Source: Favolaschia claudopus
Lineage: Eukaryota; Basidiomycota; Agaricomycetes; Agaricales; Mycenaceae
DNA length: 64,000 nucleotides
Assembly (NCBI GenBank): GCA_037176885.1
Contig: JAWWNJ010000192.1
Coordinates: 62,001-126,000 of the forward strand
Direction of reading: 5' to 3'
The notes under the pieces were generated by a model, which did not search any database, was not told where the DNA came from, and saw nothing but the letters and a program-made list of their open reading frames with translations. This document shows positions 22,489-34,932 of this stretch, piece after piece; position 1 is the stretch's first letter; every line of letters starts with the position of its first letter. Both the position numbers and the translations under genes were made by a program.

Positions 22489-24736
22489 TTAATCAACCCA
22501 AGTCGTCCTCTCCAAATCAAATGCTGCCTTCGGCGTGTATTCTCCTCCATCTTCAGTCTGCGCCTCCAATCGCGCTTTCACACTCCGATGAACTTTCACC
22601 CCATTCTTCTTCTGCTTCGGAATGAACCGTCCTCGACCCCAGTTGATACCCAGATACGACACCCAGCTGTTGTCACCTTTCTGATAGCGCTGTCTGATAG
22701 GCAAGATCTCGAGAATCCTGTAGAATTCGTTGTACGTGAGTCGCCGAGCTGTATGTCAAACGCCATTGAGTAAGTAAATAAGATGAGGACGTACCACCAG
22801 AACCACGCAAGACTAAGCTGGTCATAAATCGGCGACAACGAATCGTGCAGGTCGAGCTCCTCTTCCGACATAGGTGCAACAAAGCTCGCACCATTCCCGA
22901 GCTCCTGGTGATCAGGAAAACTGCGCAGAGCGGCCTCCTTCTTCGCCTTAGCCTCTTCCTCCGACGTTGGGATGTTTCGAATCCGGAGGTTCCCGACCGG
23001 AAGCGCCGGTGGGCGAGGCTTAACCTCAGGATAAAGACAGGCAGGGTCAAGACCGATGCTGCGAAGCCCTTCGCAGTCGAACATGATACCGCTCTTCATC
23101 TTGAAACACTCGCGGACCATCCAGCGCAACGGAATACGCGCTAGGTTTTGCACAGTCTCGTTATCGACGGAACCGCCCCCTACATCGCAGTGGCAGCCCG
23201 AGAACCATACCTGTCGCTCAACATCAGAAAGGATTCTCAGATGCAGATAAGAAGAAGAAACGCCACCTCTTCGATATCAGTGGGCTCAGAGCGGTCGCGA
23301 CTGTATCTCCGTTCCACATGTCGCTGTTTGTGTGCGTGCGAGGCATGAGAGTGGTCTTTACACGACTCCCGCGCTAATTTCTGGTCCGTGATACTGAGAG
23401 TCTTCTCCCTATCGTCAGGCCGATTCCATAAATTCGGCTTGAACTTGGCTCGGCGTTCGTCCAGCGACAAAGCATGTCGGAATGTGCGGACGATAGTGTT
23501 GGACGCCGTGAATGGGAGGCGTTTCGGAACGAGTCCAACGGAATTGACAGTGTCCTGGGAGTGTTATCGTTAAGATTTGCAAACGTGAGAAAGATAATTT
23601 CAAGGGTTTACCCAGACTCCAACGAATTCAATATCAACGTCGATAGAAAATGCCTATTAAAGCGTTCAGAAGGAGAAAATGCGGGGGATCCATGTGTCAA
23701 ACCTTTTTGAAGCCGTTGGATTGCTCCCATCCAAGATCACTCGTGTCAGTATACATTTTGTACTGTCAACTCGTCAGAGAAAAGTATCCGTAAATTCACG
23801 AGAACATACGGCAAAGGGAATTTGCTAGAGACACACTCAGTCAAAAGGGAGTGAAGAGAAATGCGCGGCTGCCGACCTGATGATTGTCCGCAGGGAGGAG
23901 GCCGACCTAAGAATATTTTGTCAGCGCCCGACAAGTTCAAGTAGCGAAGGACCCGCACTTTGTGCAGCATTCCGGCAAGGCTTCAGAAATTCTGTGTCAG
24001 AAATTTGTGTGCGGCTCAATCCAGAGATTTGTACCTTTGGGCAGTATATGCGCCACGGGAAAAGCCAAAGATACAGATACGGTCATTTGACGTGTCTGAG
24101 ATGTCCACCGTAATGTTAAGCTGGCAGAACACAAGATAACGAGGGATGGATACGCACAGTTCTGCATTAAGAATTCGTATCCCCCTGAATATCCAGAGTG
24201 AAATGCGATCGTTTACAGCGAGATAAGCATGAACGAACCCATTACATGTGCATCAAGGTTCCACGCTACCGCCTCATCAACGAACTACAATTTCAGTCAA
24301 CAAATCATGCGGAAATGAGCATCGAGTAAAGTCAAAATCCTCGGACCTTCGAAAACCTGGACATTAAGGGAGTCGCTATCGCCGGCGTGGTGTACGTTCC
24401 TATTCCAGCTTGGTAATAGACCATTTGCCTAGTGCGGTCCCCCTTCGAAAGCATCGAAAAAAATCGGACAATGTTGGAGTTGTCATTATCAAACTGAAGA
24501 GAGATAGGCATTAGAGAGGTGAATTTCCTGAGACTTGACCGTACCTGGTCTCCGGTTCCGTCAAAACAGACCACCAGCGTCCTAAAGGGATGTTCTGGCG
24601 GAATGACAGATAACTTTCCTACATCCAGAAAGGTGGAACCCTGAGGCGACGCAGGCAGAGGATCGAGGCCATTGGTGTTTCGATCGAAGACGGTATCCTC
24701 AGTTTCTGAGCGATGGTGAGTACTTGTAGACTTCAT
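22489..24736 (-). CDS. DUF2235 alpha/beta-hydrolase (Tle1-like) protein
   Basis: Thirteen exons sum to 1575 nt, or 524 aa, starting at the ATG at 24736 (MKSTSTHHRSE). The N-terminal part reads LVVCFDGTGDQFDNDNSNIV, the hallmark of the DUF2235 domain, then the nucleophile-elbow motif GFSRGAYTA, then LAGMLHKVGLLPADN. Later signatures are FVGVWDTVNSVG and WFSGCHCDVGGGS. The domain is shared with bacterial type VI phospholipase effectors (Tle1); in fungi it is a common predicted serine hydrolase of unknown substrate. Introns are 45-60 nt, and several exons are under 50 nt. It faces the Ppo gene at 25572 divergently across about 835 bases. The Ser of G-F-S-R-G and the early Asp are present, so it looks catalytically intact. 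Confidence 0.9.
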
Positions 24737-25571
24737 GGGAGGGATCAGGGATTCAAATTTCAAGGCTGCGAACTCACAAGGGCTTATTATATGGAGTTTT
24801 CTTTGACCGACACCGATATCAACACCCGAATCTGTCGGAGTCCTTCGCAAACATACTGTTCTACTTGGAAAGGTCGGCAGGTGGCGGAATGATACCACAT
24901 CGGGCGAACAGGCTCTTGTCTTGCACCGGCGCCGCAATTATCTTGGATTTCTTTGATTCTCAAGCAAGACCGCTGTCAAGCCTAGCAGGTCAGGCGGCGG
25001 GCGTTCGTGTTTGCCGGTGGATTATATGTTTGGAATATTACACCGTACATTGTGAATGTTGTTGTGAGTCAAATGCCCCGTTTTTCATTGGTGGCGAAGA
25101 GGGAGGGAGATTAACCGACGAGGAGCTCTTGTCAGAGTTGTGTCAGAGTCGGGCGGGCGCGGGAAGCGCGGCCCGAACGTCAGTGGTTGATGCAACGCGT
25201 TACTGACCGTCACGCATACAACTTTCCTTTGTTTTCTTGCAACGGATTTCACCTTGCATAGTGCGCTTTGGTACAGGAGCTCTATTCTTCTTCCAACTGG
25301 CGAACGCTGCTGGCGCGACTGTAATAGGTCGAATCCCGAGCAATCTCCGGCAAAACTTGGCCAAATCCCGACTGAATACTCACAGACTTCAAGTTCTGCA
25401 TTCCAGTCGTCAAAAAGCCGGCGATAACATACATTCATCATGCATCATGTCCCAAGCCTTAATTGAATCTATGTCTTCCATGTCGTCGGGTCCTCCAATG
25501 TTTTATAATATTATTCGAGCTCGATATAAAACACACCGAAATTTCTTTTTAGCTCACACGACCAGCCAACC
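24737..25571. other. Divergent promoter region (DUF2235 / Ppo copy 1)
   Basis: Shared 5' region of two divergent genes. No coding exon is supported. The TATA box close to the Ppo start is listed separately. Confidence 0.5.
25525..25531 (+). promoter_or_regulatory. TATA box of Ppo copy 1
   Basis: TATAAAA lies 41 bases before the ATG, in the context GATATAAAAC, followed by CACCGAAATTTCTT. The second Ppo gene has the same TATA-plus-CACCGAAATTTCTT arrangement at nearly the same distance. Confidence 0.6.
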
Positions 25572-28500
25572 ATGAGCATTACTCCACTCCAGGGCTTCCA
25601 ACTCGGTGCTGACGCCATCTATCTCTCTGAACGCTCTCTGCCAATCGCACCGGATGGGCACTACGACTGGGAGAATCAGGCAAACCCGAACGCAAGCCCT
25701 CAGGGTCATGCAGGGGTCACAAATTTACTCAATACGGTTCGCCACTTCTCCTTCAAACCAGAGGCGCTGAATCGAGTTATTTCTTTGCAGATGAAAGCCA
25801 TCACAGGGAAAGGCTTCGCTCCCGATCCTCGTATGGTGGTACGGCTTTGTGAACCCACAGTCTTTGGTTTTGTGCTAATTCCTTACAGGGGTCGTTCATC
25901 GACGAAGCCCTCCATCCTGACGCGGTCGATGATCGCAAAGGAGCGGTAATATTGCACTCTGTTTTTCTTGCGAAAGTTCAATTAAATTTTGCTTAGCTCG
26001 CCAACGGACTGACGATTCTTTCGCTCCTTCCCTCGGGCTCAGAAGTAGCAAAGGACATGTCCAACTCGGCCATTTCGCTTCTCTACAATACTCTCCCCCA
26101 CGTACGTCTCCCTCACTTTCCTTCGTAGAGCACTCTCCGATTCAAAGTAGCCCCGGGCCGCATTGCTTGGTCCCGTCCATTCATTCCGCCAAGCCGACGG
26201 TGGAGGCAACAACCTTCAAATCCCTCAGCTGGGAAAAGCAGGAACCCCCTACGCACGCAGCGTACAAGGAAAATGGTGCTACGCGCCGACCTCGCTTCCT
26301 GACCCTGGCGTCATTTTCGACACCCTAATGAAGGCCCGCGACGTATGTATTTGACTTCCGCCCGTAGTTTTCACAGTCCTCTGACATGAAGCACAGACCA
26401 AAGAGCACCCCGCTGGTGTCTCAAGCTTGATCTTCGCTTTCGCGACCATCGTCATTCACTCGCTGTTCAGAACGGATCTGGCTGACTGGAATGTCAACGC
26501 TACGAGCTCATACTTGGATCTGAGTCCTCTGTATGGTATCGGTGAGTGACAAAACTTGTCCGCTCGAGTGTGGTTCATTGATAGTAATTCAATAGACCAG
26601 ACAACTCAAGACTTGGTCCGCGATAAAGCAAAGGGACGTGGTCTGCTTTACCCTGACTCCTTCTCCGAGGAACGGCTTGTTTTCCTACCGCCAGCAGCAA
26701 GCGCTCTGTTAGTTATACTGAACCGAAACCACAATGTGCGCTTCAGCTCCCCTATCCTGCACCCGCCTAACTTACTGCGTGCAGTACGTTGCCGATATGC
26801 TTCTCAAAATCAACGAGCGCGGCCGTTGGACCGATCCTCCCCCGGCCGACGAAAAACGTCGAACCCAGCAGGACGAGGAGATTTTCCAGACCGCAAGACT
26901 TGTCAAGTGCGCTGCTCGTTCTCTATTGCTCACTTTCGCCTTTCACTGATGTCCCTGTTTCTAGCTGCGGTCACTTCATGGGTCTTATCATGTCCGATTA
27001 TGTTGCTGGCTTCCTGGGGCGAGTCTGCCACCTTCTTCATATGCTAGCACTCATACTCGAGCTTTGGTAGGCTGTCCGAAGGGAACGCCTGGAACATGAA
27101 CGCGTTCGACCCGATCAAAGCCAAGAATGGCGTCGAGGTCGAGCGAGGACTCGGAAATCACTGCAGCGTTGAATTCAATGTCCTCTACCGCGTAAGTGGT
27201 CTTCTGTCTACCAATCCCTTTAGAACTATTTATGTTGATTCTTTGTTACCAGTGGCATCCGACGCTCTCCACAGCAGATGTAAAATGGACCGAGGACGTA
27301 TTCCGCGAAGCCTTCGACAACAAGCCCTTCGACCAGCTCACAATGCACGACTTTGGCACAGTCTTCCGCAAGATGTTCGCCACTATGGATCCGCATCCCA
27401 ATAATCGAACTTTCGCTGGGTCGGTCTTGAATCTTGATCTACCTCGAGCGTAAAACACCCTAACATTCGATGTAGGTTGAAGCGCGGGGCAGATGGCAAA
27501 TTCTCCGACGGCGCCATTGCGAAGATCTTATTTGATGCAACGGAGAGTCCTGCAGGCGCTTATCGTGCGCGAGGAACCCCGGGGGTTTTGCGTATCGTCG
27601 AGATTCTTGGTATCCTCCAAGCGCGGCAGTGGGGCGTGTGCACGATGAACGAGTTCCGCGAGTTCCTTGGCTTGAAGAGGTTCGCAAATTTCGAGGAATG
27701 GAATACCGATCCGGAGATCTCGGTAAAGTTCTTCGCTTTGTTGCGGCTTTTGAGTTACTTAATCAAAATTACACAGAGTGCTGCCCGTCGATTGTACGGT
27801 CACATCGACAATCTTGAACTGTACACCGGACTGCAATGCGAGGATAACATGCCTCTGTATCCTGGGCTTCGTTTTGCCTCTGGCTATACCGTAAGGTTCT
27901 TTCATTTACCATTCAAAAAAAGTGAAATGATCTTGAATCGCAGATGGTCAGGGCAGTCCTCGGAGATGCAATTGCTTTGGTACGAGGGGACAGATTCTAC
28001 ACGACGGATTTCACTCGTGCGTTGTCTCTGCAACTCGCAGCTCTTTCGCGATCTTGACTGCCTTGTATTAAGCGGCCAATCTGACGGCATGGGGATACCA
28101 GGACTGCATTCGCGATCCTCACAATGGTGGCTTTGTAGGTATCTGGGCTTGTTCTACGATCTATGCTAACTCGATCTCTCTTTTCAGGGCGGCGAATGTA
28201 TGTGCCTGATCGTCCCCGAAGCCAGCTCTCAACGAGTTTTCGTATAGTGCCCAAACTGCTAATGCGCCATCTTCCTCGGCATTATCCTTATGTGCGTCGC
28301 ACAACTTTGTCTGCTACGGCTCTCTGATCATATGACCTAGAACTCCGTCTACGGATGCTTCCCCTTCTTCACGCCTCAAAAGATGAAGGAAAGTCTGACC
28401 AAACAGGGTATCGCTGGCGACTATACATTTGAACGCCCGGTGCCCGCTCCGGAACCCAAAGTTTTGAATACTTTCACGGGCATTAAATACGTCTTCAACG

Positions 28501-30356
28501 ACCCGTTGCGCTTCCCGACTGTCTATGACATGAAAGGTATGCGCTTTCATCGGAATAGCGAAGAGAGAGATTACCCATGCCTTCGTTTCAAGGACTCGGA
28601 AACGGGTACGGGTTCCTACTATGCTTCGACCAGTCTGCCAAGTACGTTGCCCGTCACTGTCTGCATTTACCCATCCAATTCACTATTGCAGACACGATCC
28701 TGATCGGGCACTGGTGAGTTTATCAATTACACGTTGAATCGTTTATTCATGTCCGCAGGCCCTGCACGCCCTCTTCCCCACCGAAGACTCCTTGAGCCAA
28801 TATCGTACTTGGTACCGCGACTCCATCTCACAGCTCATCAAAGAGCGGTCATGGAAATACGACGGCGTCGCCGGCAATTATGTCGACATCGTCAAGAATG
28901 TTATCAACGTCACCTCCGTGCACTGGGCTGCTGACCGTCTGGTACATACGTCTGCTTTGGACGTGCGGATCCTGAGCTAATGGGTGATATGATTTCAGTG
29001 CGGTCTTCCTTTGAAGACGAAAGAAAATCCAAGTGGGTTGTATACGGAGCAGGAGGTATATGATATGTTCTCCACCTTGGTAAGTCTTGATTTGCGTAAC
29101 CGACTCAAGTCGAGCTCATGATCATACATATTTTTTCTTCAGTTCACGTATGCCTTCAATATATATCCCTGCCTACAATTCGTGCTTACAGGCCTCGCAG
29201 ACTGACCTTCCTCAGCCTTGGCGACAACGAGCACCTGTTCTCTCTCCGATACGCAGCTATACAATCGGGCGGTGTGATACAGGCCTTGATTGCCAAAGCA
29301 ATCTTGGAGATTGCTCCTCAGAGCGCCCCGGTGCGTCTTCTTTCTGCTCGCCTGGAAACTTCTCACTAACGCGACCGAACCTAGAATGCCATCATGGGCT
29401 TACTTTCCAAATGCGCCAAATATATCTGGCCGCCGACGGACAGACCGTGCTTCCCATTCCTCAGCAAGCTTTCTGATACCGGACGCCCATTGAACGAGCT
29501 TGTGGCTACTGTGGTTGGGCTCGCTGTTGGTTCGTCTGTGAACTACGCGCAAGGTAAGTATGCTATTCGGTTTTTCTTTTGTGATGAAATTGTTGTTCAT
29601 GTAACTGCGTTCGAAGCGGCGGTACATGTCATCGATTTCTACCTCGACGACGCGCACGCCAACGAGCGCTCAAAAATAATACAACTCGTGAAGAGCGACG
29701 ATCAAAAATCGACCGACTTGCTTCGGGGTTATGTTCGGGAGGCAATGCGTACGTGGTGATCCTCTGACGCAAAGATATTAGCTGAGGTCATTCGTTCTTT
29801 CTCTCCGTAGGTCTCAACCCTCAGTTCACGGGACTGTGGCGCGGCGCAGCTGTGGATACTGTCATTCCACAGGGCGACGGTCTACCTCCATTGAAAGTCA
29901 AAGCCGGCGATCGCATCTGGGCAAGCTTCAAAAACGCACATATCAACGTGAGATTTTTACAGCTATTCTTTGCAAAAATTGGCACTCACTCGAACCACCG
30001 TCCAGCCCACCGACTTCCCCAACCCTCAAACAGTCGACCCCACCCGCCCCATAGGCTCCTACAACCTCAACGGCACCGGATTCCACAACTGTCCCGGCGT
30101 CACGTACGCCGAACAGACGATAGCGGAGATCGTGAAGGTTGTGTTCAGGTTGAAGAACGTTCGTCGGGCGGCGGGTGCGCCTGGAAAGCTTGCGGGATTT
30201 AAGACGGTTGTGAATGAGACGGAGACGAATGTGTATTTGACGCCGTATGGGACGACGAGCCCTTGGCCTGGGTCGATGTTCATTACGGTGAGTTTTTTTT
30301 TCTACCTTGTGCTGTCGAGGGCGATGGGCTGATGTTTTGCATAGTACGATGATTGA
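25572..30356 (+). CDS. Ppo-type fatty-acid dioxygenase/P450 fusion, copy 1
   Basis: A psi-factor-producing-oxygenase/linoleate-diol-synthase-type enzyme of roughly 1,000-1,100 aa in many exons. The N-terminal half is an animal-type haem peroxidase: distal His in FATIVIHSLFRTD, SSYLDLSPLYG, and the catalytic Tyr and proximal His in NVLYRWHPTLS (spanning an intron). Then RHYPYNSVYGCFPFFTPQKM leads into a P450-like half: LGNGYGFLLCFDQSAK, an N-x-x-Q motif in SSVNYAQ (in diol synthases such Asn/Gln residues support hydroperoxide isomerisation), and the haem-Cys loop GTGFHNCPG. The last exon is YDD-stop after a GT-AG intron. Reading frames join at every junction I checked, so the gene looks intact. 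Expected role: oxygenation of linoleic/oleic acid to oxylipins. Copy 2 lies inverted at 50647-55386. Confidence 0.9.
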
Positions 30357-31461
30357 TTTGCGGTGCAATGTATTCGCTTCCTATTTATGCTAACTTTTGT
30401 CCTGCAATTCAAGTCAATTATATGTAGTGCAACTATTAGTCTATGACATGAAACGCGCTGCCATCTTAACCGATCCTTAGAGGAAACTGCAGAAGATGAT
30501 ACAATACATTCTTCTTTGTCTGTTGTGATCTTAGGAAGTTCGAGGATACGCCCACACCACCGACAGTACCTTGATAAAACTAACTGAAAATGATGCTTGT
30601 TTGCTCGTTCATGATCAAATTCGAGGCGAAGTCTCGGAGAGTGAACACTGCCACTGCCACTGAAGTGAACGGACTTTTCTTTTGGCTGCTGTTCAGCGGT
30701 GAATACAATATTAATACTGAAGACGACTTTAGAAGTTTTTTAAGCTCAATCTAGGCAGGGTGACCGAAATTCGAATAAGTACAGTTAGAGTTTTTCAAAG
30801 AAACGAGCCATCAAAAACTGCCTCATAAACGTCCCACGGTTCAGTTTACGTAATACCTCGTAACACCCTGTAACACCAGTCTATGGATTTGGAGGGCATA
30901 GAATTCACAACAATTCCATATAAATTGGCCGCAATAGGCAGATCCTCCTATGTTCAAGCATATATATCTACCATATGAAGCACCGTCACTGCTCTCATCT
31001 GAAAAACCCGGTACATCTTCCTGTCGTTGAAACTCCCACGGTTGCATTTATCCGAGCTCACATGACTTGAACCAAGTTAACGACAATAAATCAGGCATTT
31101 CTAGCAGCAAGTAGGAAATAGAGCTTAGTATCTATATCACTCAAATACTTCAAAGTTCAAGGGGAATACTATACCACAGAACCCTGGCTTAACCTTAAAA
31201 CACCTCCGTATTGGTACATAAGTAAACTGGCTGGAACATCGGACATCCTTGTTCGAACCGGAATTATGGAACGATTCAATAGCAAGAGCATTTCTCTTTC
31301 TGAAAGGCATCCACTTCATTTTCTATGCGGATTTGTTTCCCATTTTCTAGCCTTAGACCGCGGGCCGGACTGGTCGTGACTAATGTGACGTCACGCAAAC
31401 GCTCCCGGGCCTTTCTCATTGCTGTTGCATTACTGTCTGCCACCCTGCCACCTAAAATTCC
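30357..31461. other. Intergenic region downstream of Ppo copy 1
   Basis: AT-rich DNA with no supported gene. A small repeat of GTAACACC-like units occurs near 30850-30870. I see nothing else. Confidence 0.5.
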
Positions 31462-31797
31462 ATGGTTTTAACCCGGCGAGCATATAAAGCAATTTCGCGT
31501 TGGCTTCCCAATGAGGTCCTCTCCACAATAATCGAGGTTGCTCCTCCCTTTACCCACACTGCGCTGTGCCGCACCTCGAAGCTCTTCTACCGGGGTTTCA
31601 AACGAGCCAAATTGTCAGACGCACTCTTGGACGCACTGCCAGCCTGTCATGGAATTGGAGTTGCAGAAAACCTCAGAAAACACCGTCTTAAACGACGTTC
31701 AAGCGACCGGCTTCCTCAGTCATTCAGCTTTATTGACTTGAAAACATATTTGCGTTATAAAGACTCTCTCTGCCCAATCCGATTGTCCACAGAATGA
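31462..31797 (+). pseudogene. Truncated F-box gene fragment
   Basis: Starts MVLTRRAYKAISRW and shows LPNEVLSTIIEVAPP followed by ALCRTSKLFYR, the usual start of an agaric F-box protein. After that the reading loses family character and ends at about 111 residues, and no downstream exon restores it. It lies 132 bases before the ATG101 start. It is probably a truncated copy, or the open N-terminus of a decayed gene. Confidence 0.5.
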
Positions 31798-31929
31798 TTA
31801 TGAATTCGAAAGTGGTGGATGGCGGAAAAAGTCGGATCCTGAGAAAGTTACCGGATTATTCGTGTTTCCCACATCTCGGCAACAACCGGATACGACGCGT
31901 AGCCTACGCTTGGACTTTACCTCGACGCC

Positions 31930-32743
31930 ATGAACACCTCTCATCCGACGATAACCATTGATCTCGTCAGAAACCTTAGCTTCCATCGTATGCACATCCT
32001 CATGTTCCTTAGATTCTGGACCGACACACGACGAAGGAGGTCCTGCAAGCCGTTCTACACGCGATCCTCTTCCACCGACTCTTCGGTCTTGTCAAACCTC
32101 AAACCTTCGACATTTTGGACGTGACAATGGTATATATAAGACCACTCAAGCTGTGTTGAAGTGAGCGTTAATTCTCGCCGTAGCCAGGTGTATCGGACCC
32201 GGAGATGGAGCAGCTCGTTAATGATAAGGTGGATGCGTTTTGGAGAGGTGTTGAGAATGGGAATAGTAAACGGGGGCAGGTGGGTGTATTTCGACTAAAT
32301 ATCCCTCGTCCAATATCTGACATGGAGCAGATCACAGTGACCTTTTCTGAGAAACGACCTAAGAAGTCGTGGTTCCAGGTCTACATGGGCGAAGAAGAAG
32401 TTCCATGGGAGCAATGGTATGCGTTTCTGCTTACCCCGGGTCGAATCGTAACTTCCTAATTCTACAGGATTATCAATGCGGAGGTCCGCCAACCAAAATC
32501 CGATAGAGGTACGATTGCTTGTCGATAACATTTACTTGGTCTAAGGAGTTCATACTCCCTGCAGATCGGCAACAATTTCTCACTACGCTCGCCGCGACTT
32601 TGACGAAAGCCGTACAGACTATGCTCGTACACACGTCTTCCGAGAAAGGACGTACAGCTGTCCCGCTGATAACGAATGCGACTGGGATATCGCCGTTCCC
32701 GCTGCGCATCGGCGTGAGCGTGGGGGGTGTGGAGGTTTCGTAG
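31930..32743 (+). CDS. ATG101: Autophagy-related protein 101 (Atg101)
   Basis: Six exons (31930-31965, 32013-32129, 32184-32279, 32331-32416, 32468-32508, 32565-32743) sum to 555 nt, or 184 aa. The order of conserved segments matches Atg101: an N-terminal strand (TITIDLILDRHT) into the helix KEVLQAVLHAILFHRLFG; LVKPQTFDILDVT; then ITVTFSEKRPKKSWF, EEVPWEQWIINAEV, RQQFLTTLAATL and a C-terminal stretch ending SVGGVEVS. Human Atg101 has the corresponding AVLHTVLLHRSTG and CIPWEVWTVKV. Atg101 is a HORMA-fold subunit that stabilises Atg13 in the autophagy-initiation kinase complex of most eukaryotes (budding yeast lacks it). The WF-finger aromatic residues between the middle strands could not be placed with certainty. 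Introns of 47-56 nt all have GT-AG ends. Confidence 0.88.
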
Positions 32744-34932
32744 ATAGAGGTGGAGAGGAGGAGGAGAGGAACCGGTATGTGATCCACATGAGCCCGGCCT
32801 GTGTTCTTCACTCATTGCTGTGAAGATTCGCTGGCGTCAATCTTCTTCTCGGCTGTCTGTTTACATGCAGGCTGGAATCTCTTTCGGCTTCAACTCTCTT
32901 AAATTTATATGGTGCACGACCACCGCATCGGGAGCGTTTACCTTCCCCGATCAGGTAGAAGAACTCGCTCGCCCATCCTCGAGGTTTTGCAGCCAGTCAG
33001 GCCGCATCGAGACAACATCCCTCGACCTTTCATCCCTTCGCGCCACCTCTTCGCCATCACCTCTTCGCCATCACCTTGTTGCCTCCAGGCTTCGCGTCTT
33101 TGCGGGCGCCCGATATACAGGTACCAAACGTCGTCCCAGCCCCATCGATGATATTCCCGCTCCCACCCCAATTCGTCTTACTCCCCCCGGTTGGCTGCGT
33201 CGGCCTTGCGTTCTCTGCGTTCAGTCTCGTGCTGGCGTGTATCTTCTCGTTGCCACACTGCACGATCCTGGAGTGTCGACGATTTTTCGACACTACGGCA
33301 AGTTGTGGTTCATGCGCCGACCCCAATACTCTCGCGTCACCGCTGCCGCACGACGCCTTGATCTCGTCGCTTCCCGCACGGCGACGTTCACCATCATCCG
33401 AAACTTCCCCATGTGCTCATCGTTTCAACCGCACATCTGCGATCTGCCGCAGCGCATCGTCTCCCTGCCCATCAACGTCATTGTACCGTCGTTCGGGTTC
33501 GATGTCGGCTGAACCTCAGCTTCGTAGACAAGCATTCCCCAGACGGCCACGCCGACAATCCTCCTCATCGACCATGGCGCTAATATGCACGCTCACAACT
33601 TGCGCCGGCTCGTCGGTCTGCCACCCGCAGCCTCTTCGCCCTGCCCACGTCTTGAGATTCTCTCATTCGATCGTATCCGATAGCACTCCTGCTATTACCT
33701 TCTTGCCCGTTCCACATCCCTACTCAATCTCGTCCTTCTGCCTCGGGCAATGTCGAGCGCTAGCACCAGCCCTACATCGGCCGCAACGTGGAGCTGCAGT
33801 TCTGCGGGTACAGCCCCCTAGGTGGCGTGCATGGAAAACGATGATGGCCGTCTCTGATGCGTGCATGAAGACGAGTTTGGCGGGACAGTGGTAGACTTCA
33901 ATACGGCTCCAATAGCTGCGTTCTCCGTCTCACTGCTCGTTTGCTGCGGCGACGACGGAGTCCTGCTTGCCGTGTTACCACACACGGCCTTTTCCTTTGG
34001 ACTCCTGCATTGGCAGTCGGGACGCCGTCGTTCTGGTCTTCATCCCCACGTGGATGATGGATGTATTGTATTGCTCGTGCTATCACTATACAATGGCAAG
34101 GGATATGGTACGTGGCTGCAGGGGGAGGCGCCGAATTGGTAGAACGGATATACAGTAGAGTCGACTGTATCGTTATGGCCGGTATTCCTTACGACTAGCG
34201 TCGTCAGAACTCAGGCTTGTCATGGGTTTGTCTGTCGTCCTACTTGACGTTTCTCAAAACCTACCCGTATCAATGGAGCTCGAGAGCCGATATACAGTGC
34301 CTACGACTCGACCGCCCGGTCGCCGTCTATGCGTGCCTGTACGAAGTCCTTTCGGGCGGTGTGGACAGCGCTGCGGTGGTGGCGTTGTCGTTGCGGTGAA
34401 GCCGACGTGGTCGAGTCCTTCATCTCTTCTGTGGACACACAGCAGCACGGGAGACGGCTGCGTCCGGCTTCCGGCTACGTGGGATATGCATATATGCTCT
34501 CACTGGGCGCTTTACAAGTCCCTCGTCCGCCCTGCGTTTTGGACCGCTCCCTCCTCGGACCTCTTATTCCTCGCCTTGCGCTATCAGCTCGATAGAATGA
34601 TCCTCCTGTCCGGGCGTTTTTTTTTGCGACTCAGCGGCGTAGACTAGAATCTAGTGCTATTCGTCGTTCTTGTTGAGGATGCCTGCGTCATTCGTTGATC
34701 AGATATAGGACGCCTATGCGTCTCTGTCTTAGTCTAGGCACAATATCCGAGGAGGTATTTCTCTCGAGGCGGATAACTGCGAGTACAACGCGAAGCTGTT
34801 TCCAGCGGGCGCTCGTCTCCTGAGCTGACGCCATCGACCTGGTTAGTCTTGTCATTACTCATTCGTTCCCTTGCCAGAACAATTATTGGGCCCATCTGAA
34901 TTCATTGATCTGACGACTACTACATGTGCAAC
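32744..34932. other. Degenerate stretch, possible F-box/LRR relic
   Basis: No gene with coherent splicing is visible. A frame at about 33560-33740 reads LRRLVGLPPAASS, CPRLEILSFDRIR and STSLLNLVLLPRAM, which resembles the repeat part of F-box/LRR proteins, but stops interrupt it. Long open frames at 33076-33894 and 34222-34647 have odd composition and no family features. Confidence 0.35.

Noticed and set aside
33076..33894. 272-codon open frame on the plus strand
   Set aside because: Composition is Ser/Pro/Arg-skewed and a neighbouring frame shows more protein-like segments; no start context or family match.
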